NCBI RefSeq assembly: GCF_010183535.1
Contig: NC_071331.1
Location: 5,952,001-6,016,000 of the forward strand
Direction: 5' to 3'
Length of the DNA stretch: 64,000 nucleotides
From: Caenorhabditis remanei
Taxonomy: Eukaryota > Nematoda > Chromadorea > Rhabditida > Rhabditidae
Under the pieces are notes generated by a model that had not been told where the DNA came from, searched no databases, and saw only the letters and a list, made by a program, of their open reading frames with translations. Positions 1-10,393 of the stretch are shown here, piece after piece. The position numbers were made by a program, and so were the translations under genes. Each line of letters begins with the position of its first letter. The first letter of the stretch is position 1.

Positions 1-32
1 TAGATATTGAGAAACTGGAAGATTTTACTCAC

Positions 33-146
33 CAGTGAATATTTGTTGACTACCGTAAAACCTGTCATAGAGGCGCACCCGCAAGCAAACCTTTGGAGCA
101 TCCACATATCTCACGACACACGTTTTACAACCGCGCTCTACCGAAA
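33..146 (-). CDS. Internal exon of an unrecognised cysteine-rich gene, partial at window edge
   Basis: On the minus strand a TTTTTTTAG acceptor precedes position 146 and a GTGAGT donor follows position 33. One frame is open throughout and reads SVERGCKTCVVRY then VDAPKVCLRVRLYDRFYGS. Spacing of cysteines and the KVCLRVRLYDR stretch faintly resemble the first strand of transthyretin-like (TTL) nematode proteins, but this is a weak impression. An upstream open stretch at 230-376 (minus; GIIFDDIYGFPVQSNNY) might be another exon, but I could not find splice sites that join it in frame, so I leave it out. The rest of the gene would lie left of the window. Confidence 0.3.
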
Positions 147-601
147 CTAAAAAAAATTACGTGAGAAATTGAGGGATTCAGAGGAAATGAGAAATTTGTC
201 AAGGGGATTTCGGCAGAGCAAGATTGTAAGACCCGTGTCGTGCTAATAACTTCCCTTGTTTGATACGTGTAATTATTCGATTGAACAGGAAAACCGTAAA
301 TGTCGTCAAATATGATGCCCTGTGCGCATGCATCGTATATGACGCAAAAATGCATGCCAACCACAATTTCGATCACAATTTCTTTTGAGTTCTCACCTCC
401 TTTAAGCCTTTGGGAACGGAGATATACCGCTGCGAACAGGCACCGCTAGGCTTTTACTGTAAACTCATTGCGATTTCCGCACAAATTAAAATCAACTTGA
501 CTAATTGTGTGTCCCCTATTTATTTAAAAAATACTTCTCACTTTATCTCATCTCAAAAAGAAAAACCAAAAATACGTAAACAAAAATCAAAAAGTTCAAG
601 T

Positions 602-1750
602 TTACCAAACTCGTCCCTCTATTGAAGTCCTTGTCGAGCAATATATCAGTATCCTCTCCGTCCTCACCAGATTCACTCTCCTCCGGCTCAACTTCTTCCG
701 AATATGTTGGTCTTTTCGGTTCAACTGCATCATCGGCATCTGCGACGGTTGTCTAGGTGTTCCACTGTTTCCTGATCCACTTGGGGTAACTTGTGAGAGC
801 CCTCCGTCTTCTGTAGACTTCGTTGGTGGTGGTGCTTCTGTTGTCGGCAATTTCTTCAAGGCTTCAGCGAGATTCTCTACGCTACAGATTCCAGAATGTT
901 CACAAATCCTTTTTTCAAGCATTGGAATGAAGTTGAAATAGATAAGACCATTGTAAATATCAGTAGACGACGCCTTCAGACCAGCCACAGTAGCTTTTCC
1001 ATCGAGATTCACAACTAATGGACCACCACGATCATTCGAACTCTGGTAGAAAGGTATTATCTTCATATATCGATAATCTGTGTACTCGCTTTGAATACCA
1101 ACATACTGAAAATAGGAATAACTTCGTCTAGCCTTCCTCATTTACATACCTTGACTCTGTGATGTTTCATGCTAACTCCGTCTAGTCCATAGGCGTCAAA
1201 ATCGGAAGAGTCGACAACTTTCCTATTATTCTCTTCGACGAGTGGCTGAGCTTCAAGTAGACAAGGAATATCGAGACGGATTGGAGGGTCTATTTCCAGT
1301 AGCAACGGACTATAATTTTCTTCAAATTTATCGGTATTACAGATGTTGAACACATATCCCTGAAATTAATAAGAAAGCTCAACGATACTCTATTAACCCG
1401 CCACGTACTCTCAACACTTTGAATTTTTTTCCTTTTCCATGTATTATCAAGTTTTTGGCAATGTGAGACGGAACGGTAGCAAAGCTGAAATTAAACCTCT
1501 CTAAGTATCTCATTCTCAACATTTCTACCTACCAGTTCTTTTTATTGTCATTGGCATAATATTCCCAATCTTTAAAATGAAGACCATCCAGCGACCAATG
1601 CTGCGTACCCGTCATAACAACTTGAGAGGAGGTGAGCACGTGTCTGTCGGATATTGGAAAAGCGGTGGACTGATTGAAACGCAGTGTGGTGTTTTTATTT
1701 ATTTGAGAGATCCATAGAAGGAAACCCAGAAGGAACGTTATTATCTATTG
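602..1750 (-). CDS. DUF316 trypsin-like secreted protein, catalytic serine lost (start not found)
   Basis: Four minus-strand exons join in frame: about 1750-1533, 1484-1409, 1359-1150 and 1105-602. Exon 1 reads a hydrophobic FLLGFLLW segment (signal-peptide-like, but without a Met I can find) and then DRHVLTSSQVV, the block where DUF316/S1-type proteases carry the active histidine. Exon 3 holds ENYSPLLLEIDPP and DIPCLLEAQ; exon 4 holds SSNDRGGPLVVNLDGKAT and ends the fold with RICEHSGIC, typical of the nematode DUF316 family. In trypsin-like enzymes the block is GDSGGP; here it is NDRGGP, so the nucleophile is Arg and the protein should be inactive as a protease. The C-terminal tail is Thr/Pro/Ser rich. 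Near position 750 a different frame would give a more natural acidic tail (YSEEVEPEESESGEDGED), suggesting a small indel or unrecognised intron. Family assignment is by motif only. Confidence 0.65.
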
Positions 1751-1844
1751 ACTGAAAACTTTATGCTGAATCTGAATCTGTAATAGTTTTTGTACGAAGG
1801 ACCGCAGAAATCGGGATAACTAGCAGATTTTTGATTCTCGCGGG

Positions 1845-2035
1845 GTCTAGATAAGGCGCTGCGGTCGCGTCGCGTGTGCTACTCTTTGTCAATACACAGG
1901 TTTTCACAGTTATTGACCAATTTTCGCGATTTTCCATGAGTTTTTCGGTAAACTGTTATGAAAAATGGCGAGAATTGGTCAAAAACTGTGAAAATCTGTG
2001 TCGGCGCAAAGCGCAGCTGTAAGAGAAGGTGGGCT
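1845..2035. repeat. Fold-back repeat with GC-rich outer and AT-rich inner arms
   Basis: The stretch from about 1897 (ACACAGGTTTTCACAGTTAT) is the near-perfect reverse complement of the stretch ending near 2003 (AACTGTGAAAATCTGTGT), 34 bases with about three mismatches. Outside it GGCGCTGCGGTCGCG faces CGGCGCAAAGCGCAGC. This is the shape of a small palindromic MITE. I see no clear target duplication. It lies immediately upstream of the DUF316 gene. Confidence 0.6.
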
Positions 2036-2185
2036 GCTAATAGTAAAAATCGCTGAATGCAAAATCTACAGTACCCCCAAGTTAGATGCGCAAGTTATCG
2101 GCTATTCCGAAGACTCCACGTATTGAAACTCACGTAGAAACTATTTGCCACAATCCCTCAATCTCATCAAATTCTCCTTTTCAGT

Positions 2186-2377
2186 CAATTTCTGGCAGAT
2201 GACAATGCAGTGACAGATGACGAAAATGAGGAAAATCCATTGAAGATTCCGATTTTTATTCATTTCGATTATTGTGGATTGAAACCAATTCGAATTCCAC
2301 TTGGCAATAAATTGTTTTGTTTGTTTTTACTGAAGGGGAGGGACGTGGATGATGAAAGGTCAGAGATAAGGAAGTAG
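2186..2377 (+). CDS. Possible terminal exon, unrecognised protein
   Basis: After a CCTTTTCAG acceptor one frame is open for about 63 codons, reading FLADDNAVTDDENEENPLK, then FIHFDYCGLKPIRIPLGNK, and stopping at TAG (2375-2377). Codon composition looks coding (acidic stretch, then conserved-looking IHFDYCGLKPIRIP), but I found no upstream exon and no Met. It may be the last exon of a small plus-strand gene or a gene relic. I do not recognise the family. Confidence 0.3.
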   Translation, partial: QFLADDNAVTDDENEENPLKIPIFIHFDYCGLKPIRIPLGNKLFCLFLLKGRDVDDERSEIRK

Positions 2378-2436
2378 AGCGGAACACGCGGAAAATGAAA
2401 TGAAAACTTTTTTGAATAAATAAAAAATAAGGAAAG

Positions 2437-2940
2437 CTTTTAAAATTTCCCGTTTCGAACTATTTCGAAATGATTTTCGAATAGGTTGAAAAGTATTCGG
2501 GTCGGTTCAAGTCCTATCCAATACTATTTCCAAAAGTTCGATGGAACACGTTTGGGTGGATGTTGGCGCCAGTTCATTGTTCAGATATAATCGTCTACTT
2601 CTTCAACATCAGCGCTCTCTACAGAAGGTTCGAAAGAAGATTCTTTTGTGAGTTCATGCTTCAAGCAGTTCTTTGATATGTAATTTCGTTCATTTTACAG
2701 TTTTTTTGTTCTTTTTCTGTTTCTTTATTTTTTTATTGTTTCAGTACTACATATAGGATCCAATTCTAGTAAATCCTACGTTGCAAACTATCTCTTTCCG
2801 AATTTCCCGTTTCAGTATGTTTGGAAATGATTTAAGAATAGGTTGCAAAGTATTCTCCCTTTTTTTTCCTTTTCTTTCCAATTCTATTTCCAGTAGTTTA
2901 ACAGAGCACATTTGCTCGGGTGTTGATGTCATAATCTAAT
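2437..2940. repeat. Two diverged copies of a dispersed ~170-bp repeat (third at 4225-4378)
   Basis: Copies at about 2437-2600, 2745-2940 and 4225-4378 share the order CCCGTTTCAGTATGTTTGGA, then AATAGGTTGCAAAGTATTC, then CCTTTCCAATACTATTTCCA and GCACATTTGCTCGG. All are in the same orientation and about 75-85% alike by eye. No gene is visible here. Confidence 0.55.
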
Positions 2941-3309
2941 CTTGAGGATGCGATGTCAAGTACATAATTTATTAATAAAAGTGTAGAGATCACAATACTC
3001 ATAAACCGTTCCAAAAACCTTTATATTTTTTACAGTTTTGAAGAAGTAATAATTGAGAATTCTTCTAATTTTCGTATTGCGGAAGAAATCAAATCGCCAG
3101 TTCACGCTTGAAAGTAGCTTTATTCGATATCGTTTCAAAATCACTGACTGTTGGAACAGAAAGTTGTAAAATAAACAAATTGTATAGTGGGTACGGCTGA
3201 GCTTATTGGTTCTCAGAAACAAGAAAGAGATAGAATTGATGTAAAGTACATCTACTACCCGTCCATGTAAACCCACTTATGATATTACTGTTTTGAAACA
3301 GTAATCATT

Positions 3310-3520
3310 TCAGAAGACTTTTCTGTCAGCCCGGGATTTCCCAACCACATCATCTCTTTTTCAGCGGAGGACCAAAAACGTACTTTTCTATCATCTATTC
3401 CATCTGAACTACTTATTGCAGAACGGGAAAAACAGCCTTTGTGAGAGTCATCACCATCTTATGATCTCCATTTGAAGAATACAGTTTCATGTAGGTTTCA
3501 ACATCATAGTGGTGCTGACC
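3310..3520. repeat. Repeat copy paired with 4610-4740
   Basis: The sequence from ATTCCATCTGAACTACTTAT to TCATAGTGGTGCTGACC recurs at about 4612-4740 in the same orientation with small gaps. Together with the preceding repeat this suggests a local duplication later interrupted by the TTCCGACTTCC element. Confidence 0.5.
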
Positions 3521-3695
3521 AAAATGTTTGTTTGGTTTTTGGACGTCTCAAACCATTTTCCCTCATAAGTTTGCGATTGTTCTAAATCCGGAATCCCGCA
3601 GGTCTAGAATTATGGGGCTGAACGTGAAATTCCTGATTCAGAAGTCGGAAGTGAGAAAGGACCGGAAATCGGAATTCCGTATGAAAATTCTGTAC

Positions 3696-4075
3696 CAGAG
3701 CTGTGCGGAATTCCTTCCTTCGACTTCCTTCTTCCTTCTTCCGGGCTTTTTTCCACTTCTCTCTTCCTTCTTCCTTTTTAAAAATTTCACTTCCTTCTTC
3801 CTTCTTCCGACTTCCTTTAAAATTACTTGCCACTTCCGACTTCCGTGTAAAAAGTTGAGAAAGATTTTGTAATTTCCGACGGAATTTCAGCGGAATTTTA
3901 GTGGTTTTTAATGGAATTTTGTACGCAAAACAACGCCAATACTCGCTTTAAGAGAAGCCTAGAAAAATGTTTCCTCAAATTTGCCATTTTCAAAATTAAC
4001 TTCCGACTTCCGGGTTCGCACCCAACTTCCTTCTTCCTTCTTCCTTTCTCAAAATTTTACTTCCGCACAGCTCTG
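3696..4075. mobile_element. MITE-like element rich in TTCCGACTTCC motifs
   Basis: Begins CAGAGCTGTGCGGAA and ends with its exact reverse complement TTCCGCACAGCTCTG, giving a 15-bp terminal inverted repeat. The interior is a pyrimidine-rich run of TTCCGACTTCC / CTTCCTTCTTCC repeats. A short relative with the same start lies at 6336-6426, a reverse-oriented fragment at about 4510-4612, and GAAGACGGAAG-type relatives at 52.7, 53.45 and 63.25 kb. No clear target duplication. ORFs across it are composition artefacts. Confidence 0.6.
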
Positions 4076-4874
4076 TGGGGGTTTCAAAAAGTCCTAATGT
4101 TGTTTGACATTCCTTCTTTTCAATCTCCTACCGGTTTGTCTAGATAGAAAAATTTTCGGTTTTGAAACGTATTTTTCCACGTGCCAGCAATTGTTTCAGT
4201 ATTATACGTGGTGATTTTGGCAGTTTTTATGTTGCAAAATATCTGGTTCCAAATTTACTGTTTCAGTATGTTTGGAAATTATTTTGGAATTGGTTGCAAA
4301 GTGTTCATTTCTTTTTTTCATTTCCTTTCCAATACTATTGCCAAAAGTTCGATTGAGTGCATTTGCTCGGACTCCTAGAAAAAGTTCATAAAATTCGCGA
4401 AAATCAGTGAAAAATTAGTTTTTGGGTGAAGAAAAGCCTATTTTCTGTCCTTTTATACCATTTTTCCTTGTATTTCTGCAAAATATACTTTTCGGAAATT
4501 CCACAATTATGAAATGACGGAAGTCGGAAGTAAACATCTGAAAACGGAAGTCGGAAGTCGGAAATGAAAAACAGCCCGGAAGTCGGAAGTCGGAATTCCG
4601 CGCAACTCTGATCTGTTCCATCTGAGCTACTTAATCAAGAACGTGAAAAACAGACTGTGTGAGAGTGACCCTCATCTTATGAATTCTAATTAAAGAAGCC
4701 AGTTTCATGTAGGTTTCAACATCATAGTGGTGCTGACTAGAGTAACGTGTCGACCAAATTTTCGATGATTTTTGAATCGAAAATTGATAGATCACAGTCG
4801 ATAGGTGGTCGAGTCGATGACTAGAAAATGAATCGCGACTCGACGATAAACAAAAAGTCATGATTATCGCCTCA

Positions 4875-5460
4875 AAATTATCGATGACTATCGACGATCA
4901 TGATCACTGGTGATTATCGATAATTTTTCGACCGGCGATTATCGATAGTCGGTCGACGATTATCGATAATCGTCGATCGTCGCGGCGATCGGCGATTATC
5001 GACGATTATCGACGATAATGAGCAAAAATAAAAGGCTCCGGAAACGGTTTTAAATTTCTCAAACTGATCAAAAATGGTGTTTTGATAGATTTCTGAAGCT
5101 ACTCTATCAATTTACACCAAGAAAAACATTTTTAAACAAAATTATTTTTTTCATTTTTTTTTGAAAAATTTGGAAAAAAAATTTTCTTTCATTTTTAAAT
5201 TTTTTTTGATGGAATCAATAGAGGACTCTTACAAGACTATTAAAACACCATTTTTGACCAGTTTGAGTAATTTAAAACCGTTTCCGGAGTCTTTTATTTT
5301 TGCTCATTATCGTCGATAATCGTCGATAATCGTCGATAATCGCCGATCGCCGCGACGATCGACGATTATCGATAATCGTCGACCGACTATCGATAATCGC
5401 CTGTCGATAAATTATCGATAATCATGAGTGATCATGATCGTCGATAGGTATCGATAATTT
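4875..5460. mobile_element. Large fold-back element built of ATCGATAATC-type motifs
   Basis: The left arm from 4875 (AAATTATCGATGACTATCG) is repeated in reverse complement up to 5460 (CGATAGGTATCGATAATTT). The arms are about 200 bp and consist of ATTATCGA/CGTCGATAAT units, with an extra GCGATCGGCGATTATCGACG block. Inside, AAAATAAAAGGCTCCGGAAA faces TTTCCGGAGTCTTTTATTTT, and the centre is AT-rich. It is non-coding and nearly palindromic over 586 bp, so it would fold into a long hairpin. Confidence 0.75.
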
Positions 5461-5597
5461 AGAGATGATACAGTTTTTTATTTTTCAATCGGTAGACCCA
5501 CTCGAACAATTTCCATGCGCCTTTAACACCCCGATTTTTTTCGTGAACAGATACATAATACGAGAAAAAAGGAAGACGACAAAAAATGACTCACTAG

Positions 5598-5975
5598 CAT
5601 ACTTGTCAACGGGCCGAAACGGGCCGACACGGGCCGGCTCGTAACTCGCGTCAAAATAAATATTATGAGCTGAAAAATATACCAAAATGTAGATCTCGAC
5701 GAGTTCTATGTCCGTGACCTAATAAGGGGCTGGATGGCTATTCGTTAATGTGCCGCGGGCCGGGCTAGAATGGCCTTTTTGGACATTTTCGCGTTTTTTG
5801 ACACTTTTTCCAGGCCCGCGGCACATTAACGAATAGCCACCCGGCCCGTAGTAGGCCACGGAGATAGAACTCGTCGAGATCTACATTTCGGTATATTTTT
5901 CAGATCATAATTTTCATTTTGACGCGAGCTACGAGCCGGCCCGTGTCGGCCCGTTTCGGCCCGCTGACAAGTATG
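5598..5975. mobile_element. hAT-type MITE with GGCCCG-rich terminal repeats
   Basis: Starts CATACTTGTCAACGGGCCGA and ends with the reverse complement, TCGGCCCG..TGACAAGTATG, with inverted arms well over 100 bp. It is flanked by a perfect 8-bp duplication, CTCACTAG (5590-5597 and 5976-5983), as expected for hAT-mobilised elements. Same family as 6447, 21706, 32063, 46217 and 61856. Non-coding. Confidence 0.85.
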
Positions 5976-6335
5976 CTCACTAGTAATAATCGGAAGCTTG
6001 ACTGCGTTTAATGGAAGATCAATAACATTCCCCGCTAGGACCAGAATACATGACTAACATTCTGCTGGGTTTTTCTTGATTCAGATTAGAACTGACAGGA
6101 AGTCAGTAGACTTGTACAACTCCCTTTTGAAGTCCCGAATTGTTCAAGAAAGCGTTTGAAAATATAACAGAAAATAATATAAAAAAGTGTTTCATATGTT
6201 TTTCAATTCAAGGTTTGTCTCTTTTTTATGTTTGTGTTTGTTTTTGTTTTTGTTTGTTTTTTGTGTTTTTCATGGTTGTTTTTATGTATTGTGTTAGATT
6301 TCGTTTTTTTTAAACAAAAACTGATAACTTTGCTG

Positions 6336-6426
6336 CAGAGCTGTGCGGAATTCCTTACTTCTCTTTCCGGGCTTTTTTTTCACTTCCGACTCCCTTTCTC
6401 TAAAATTTTTCATCCACACAGTTCTG
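6336..6426. repeat. Short TTCCGACTTCC-family element
   Basis: Shares its start (CAGAGCTGTGCGGAATTCCT) with the element at 3696 and ends in CCACACAGTTCTG, a mutated copy of the other terminus. It looks like an internally deleted version. Confidence 0.5.
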
Positions 6427-6446
6427 ATACAAGGCATGTGAAACAG

Positions 6447-6728
6447 CATACTTGCAAACCAGGCCGAAACGGGCCAGCGCGTAACACGCTTCAAACTGAG
6501 TTTTGTGAGCTGAAAAATATACCAAAATGTAGATCTCCGCGGGTTCTATTTTACTGACCTACTGCGGCAATTCGTTAATATGTCGCGGTCCGGGAAAAAG
6601 TGCCAAAAAACGCGAAAATGGTCAAAAAACATTCTAGCCCGGAAAAAAAAACATTTCAGCTCATAACATTGAGTTTGACGCGAGCTACGAGCCGGCCCGT
6701 GTCGGCCTGTTTCCGGTTTGCAAGTATA
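6447..6728. mobile_element. hAT-type MITE, GGCCCG family
   Basis: Begins CATACTTGCAAACC and ends GGTTTGCAAGTATA. Flanked by a perfect 8-bp duplication, TGAAACAG (6439-6446 and 6729-6736). The subterminal sequence (GAGCTGAAAAATATACCAAA) is shared with 5598-5975, so the two are sister copies, this one with a shorter centre. Confidence 0.85.
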
Positions 6729-6822
6729 TGAAACAGTATATTGGTAATATACAAGTTGATTAACCACAGGAAGAATTCTCAGAGATTTTGAAGAATAGTT
6801 GCAACCGGAATAAATTAATGAA

Positions 6823-6863
6823 ACCGATACTTCACCGATACTTCACCGATACTTCACCGATAC
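6823..6863. repeat. 11-bp minisatellite
   Basis: Three full and one partial perfect tandem copies of TTCACCGATAC. Confidence 0.9.
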
Positions 6864-7064
6864 TGGAAACAAAATAACGTTTTGGAACTTTCTAGTCACA
6901 ATACCATTTTGAGCTGTTTCAGGTGTACGGTAAATTATTATGCAAATTTATTCAATGTTTTTATCAATTTATCAAAAGTTTCATTTCACGTGTTAAACCT
7001 AAACTTAAAAAACTAACTTTCTCGGGAATTAATAAATTTTTTTCTACTTTCAGCACAATTTTTT

Positions 7065-7156
7065 TTGGAGATAAGATCTCGTAGATCTTATCAAACCGCT
7101 ATATAAGAAGAGGGAAATCGATCAATAGATGTATTCCACTTTTCATGCGGAACACT
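7065..7156 (+). promoter_or_regulatory. Stranded promoter of the CAP-domain gene (GATA sites and TATA box)
   Basis: GGAGATAAGATC and GATCTTATCA, two GATA-type sites, are followed by CTATATAAGAAG, a good TATA box near 7100, and the leader up to CGGAACACT. The MULE begins directly after. Removing the MULE and one copy of its 9-bp duplication joins this promoter to TATACTATGG, the start of the gene at 14779, with TATA-to-ATG spacing of roughly 60 bp. Paired GATA sites are typical of intestinal genes in Caenorhabditis (ELT-2 class); that is inference. Confidence 0.6.
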
Positions 7157-7415
7157 GGCAGATACTCTTCTGCTTTGGAATCTTCTGCTATCGGGTCATC
7201 TGCTATTTCGTCTCTTATGCTATAGTGACTCTTCTGCTATTTTTTTATCTCTGTTGCTATTTTTCGTCTCTGTTGCTTTGAATCTTTTGCTATTCCCAAA
7301 CTCTTCTGCTATAAATATCTCTGCTGCTATTGAGTGTCTCAGTTGCTATAGATGTTTTGCTATTTCCAGTCTCTTCTGCTATTGAGTGTCTCAGCTGCTA
7401 ATTTGAGGTTCATTT
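7157..7415. repeat. Left MULE terminal inverted repeat
   Basis: About 250 bp consisting of more than ten spaced copies of TCTTCTGCTAT and variants (TCTCTGCTGCTAT, TCTCAGTTGCTAT). The outermost ~105 bp match the right TIR almost base for base; further in, the two differ in the number and order of motif copies. The motif is a candidate transposase-binding site. Confidence 0.85.
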
Positions 7416-7494
7416 ATTTCAAAAAGTCTACTTTATTTTACTTGAAATACAAAATGATATGAATAAATGGGTTTTCTGGCTTTGTGAGAGCATA

Positions 7495-10393
7495 TCACTG
7501 AAGAATTCCATTCAAAATGGCATTCCAACGTGGAATGGTACGAAGAAAGGTTTCATTGCCAAAGATCGTCGTGAAGTGCCGGCTACGTGTCAACGAGACG
7601 AGAATGATGGCATCATCGTCGATTAACTTGCATTTGACAGTTCCAGTGTTGCTAGTTTGAACACGAAATCCTTCGGAATACATTTCGTCTTCACTAACAA
7701 TTGAACCCTGCTTTCCTCCAGTATGACAACAACTGAACAAAACGATCTGGAATGAAAAAAAAGTTATGCTCAGTCAGGAAAAGTAAGTTAACGTACGTCA
7801 TTTTCAAGACCTTGATATTTTCTAGATGTTGAGCAAGTGATTCCTCCGGGGACAACTTTTTGCAGCAGCTCGGCTTGTGCTAAGAATGGAGTAATCACCG
7901 ATATCTGTGATGGATTGATATGGTCGACATCAATCAGCTTCTGAGCATACTCGGCGATTGCACTTGCTTCAGCAATATTGCAACGACTTTGTGCTACCGC
8001 ACAGCTTGCAGAGTTGTTTCCAACAAAGCTGTAAGCTTTGACTTTGGGGTTTCGGAACGGTACTCCTTTCAGTCTATGTTGAATGTATGACTGGTTCGGA
8101 TCTCTGTAAAGCAATAAAATTCAGCAGGAGCGGGTGAAATATAAACTTACTTTCCCGACGTCAGATAACCTCCATAGAAAACGGAAGAAACCAACTCGGT
8201 TGCATTATTGTGGCAACGATGTACAACAGTAAATCGAGTAGTAAAGGCGGCATTGTTCATCAGCAATACATTTGGTGTGACAGTGAGTGGGGACAATGAT
8301 TGAATGCCGTTGAAGGGAGTCAATTGTTTGTGGTCGCCAATCAGTACAAACTCGATAGATTCGAATGACATTGATTGCATTTTTGAAGAAAACAAACATA
8401 AATCCGACGGCTGTATCATTGTACACTCGTCTATAGCTATCAAATTGGGCATGTGATCCACGGGCAGAAAAGACGTGAAATTGACGAGAGAGTCCATTGT
8501 AGCAATAATCAAATTAGGCTTGTACAGATGGAAAAAGTGGTTAACTAATTCTTGCTTGTTCAACATTGGACAGATCAATTTAGAGATGAAATCATATTTC
8601 TCCTGTCCTAGTTTTCTAGAAAGTGCAATGATGCTGTTGTTCCGAACGTAGGAGAGCATGCTCTTTATTTTGGAGTAACGTGATTCGCTGCAAATTTCAA
8701 AAATAAGAAAATTAGAAATTCAATTGTAATACTTACTCGGAGACGGGCTTGTGGATGTCAAATTTCACTAATTCTTCAATAAAACAATTCTTCATTACGA
8801 TTTTCCAGTCAAAAAAATGTGAGGAGACGCCATTGACATGTTTCCAGTTTTTTGCTTGAACAACAAGCGGTCGAAGCTTCTCATCACAATAATCAAGTGG
8901 AAATTCAAATGCAGTAAGCAGAGCAATCACAGCGGAATTCGTCATAGCAGTCAAAGCAATACGAGAGTGCTGATCCACAATAAGACGAGCTTTTACGGCG
9001 GCAGCAAGTACTGTTGTTTTACCTGTAAAATGCGTTGGTAATGAGAGAGTGTAAACATTAACTCACCAGAACCAACAGGACTCTCGTGCAGATGGACCAT
9101 TATGTTTTTGTTAAGAAATGCTTGGTAGAAAACACGTTCTTCGTGTGTCGAATTTCTTTTCAACGCTTGATTGAAAGGCAGCAACTGGTAGGTGGACAGT
9201 GTTTCTGCTGTTTCTGCTCCCCCTTCTGTTATATCCCATCCAGCAACAGTTGTATCGATAAAACGGCAATCTTGGAAGTTCGAAACACCGCTTTGTAGCT
9301 TCGCAGAACGTAGTGCTTTTAGAGCATTCAGTGTTACAAAACCCTCTCGTGAAGAAAAACAGTCATGAAGAGAATTCAATAATGAACAACAAGCGATCAA
9401 AGGAACAGGTTTGTATGGCATATAGTTTTTCACGTCATCAGTTATTAGTTTCGCCACATCTGTGAGGAGTTCGTTAGCATGTGAAGCAGTCGATTTGAAG
9501 TTGAGGGCCGATCTGTAGCATTTGCGGTGAGGCATGAACATTTCGGCATACATCAGAAAAACATTTGGTAGATGGGTAACTTGTTTAGGCGGAGCCGGTG
9601 TTGCCATACATTCATATTCTTCTGGGAGTATTGACGGAGTGTTGAGAAGATCTCGCAATACTGACTCCTGAAAAAACGATATTGATACTGTATAGTTTAG
9701 AAAAACTTACCGCGATTGTACAAGGGGGAAGTGATAAGTCACCGAAGGACTTGTAAATTTCAAAACCTTTTGTTGTGCGAACGGCGAGAGCGACCCCAGA
9801 TTCATAATTTCTGTCCAAAACATAGTACTCGAGGGCAACGTGGAGTTTTCGCCCGGATGGCTGGTTCGTTTTCCGTTCGATATGCTCAACAAATCCTGTT
9901 TTCAGCACAACAACCAGGTCACCGATTACAAGGCTCGAAGCGAAACTGAACGGTTGATGTTGTCTGTCTCGAAGTTTCAGATTTTTCACGTCCTTGCTTG
10001 ACGAATTGAAAGAGACGCTCCTGAGATGCTCATATTCTTTGTAAAGTCCGGTCTCAACGCATAATGGTGAGCCGATAGCATAATTGCTACTGAAAATTAA
10101 TAATAATAATAAAGGAAAAAGGAAGTTCTGTTTTACCCTGTCTTCACAACTACATAAATCATTGATCCGGTTTCATGTGCCCAACGAGATGCGAACACTT
10201 CCATGTGTTGTTGTTTCATAGAAGCAGCACGTTTCAGATGTTGACTAGAGTTTTCCGGCTGTTTGAACTGTTCTCGATAAGCTAACACCGAGGAGATTGT
10301 TGGTACGATATGCTTGTTTTCCGAACGATCAGTGCTCCCATAACAAAAACTGAAGCGACGTAGTGGGTCCGCAACTTGCCGAAGTTGAGACAT
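7495..10393 (-). CDS. UPF1-like superfamily 1 helicase encoded by the MULE
   Basis: Seven exons join in frame: 10393-10138, 10090-9711, 9667-9067, 9022-8737, 8687-8151, 8103-7797 and 7746-7495, giving about 872 residues. All donors are GT and acceptors end in CAG. The start was chosen because the ATG follows a CATTTGCAGA acceptor, a likely trans-splice site. SF1 motifs appear in order: Walker A ESPVGSGKTTVLAA at about residue 406-418 (split by intron 3), NLIAIDECT (motif II, about 594), VLIGDHKQL (motif III, about 625), VITPFLAQ (motif IV region), SRKYQGLEND (motif V, about 780) and LVSLTRSRH (motif VI, about 845). This order and the DEC(T) box match the UPF1/SMUBP2-type SF1B helicases. Residues 1-400 match nothing I recognise. 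It lies tail-out toward the left TIR and shares a 1.1-kb intergenic region with the transposase. A role in transposition (unwinding or repair at the excision site) is inference. Confidence 0.9.

Noticed and set aside
383..406. 24-bp exact match, inverted, to 18821-18844 (CTTAAAGGAGGTGAGAACTC)
   Set aside because: It contains a splice-donor-like GAG|GTGAGA, but neither flank aligns further and no exon frame supports it; probably a shared short repeat.
3528..3872. ORFs across the TTCCGACTTCC element
   Set aside because: Open frames come from the stop-poor CTTCCTTC repeat, not from coding selection.
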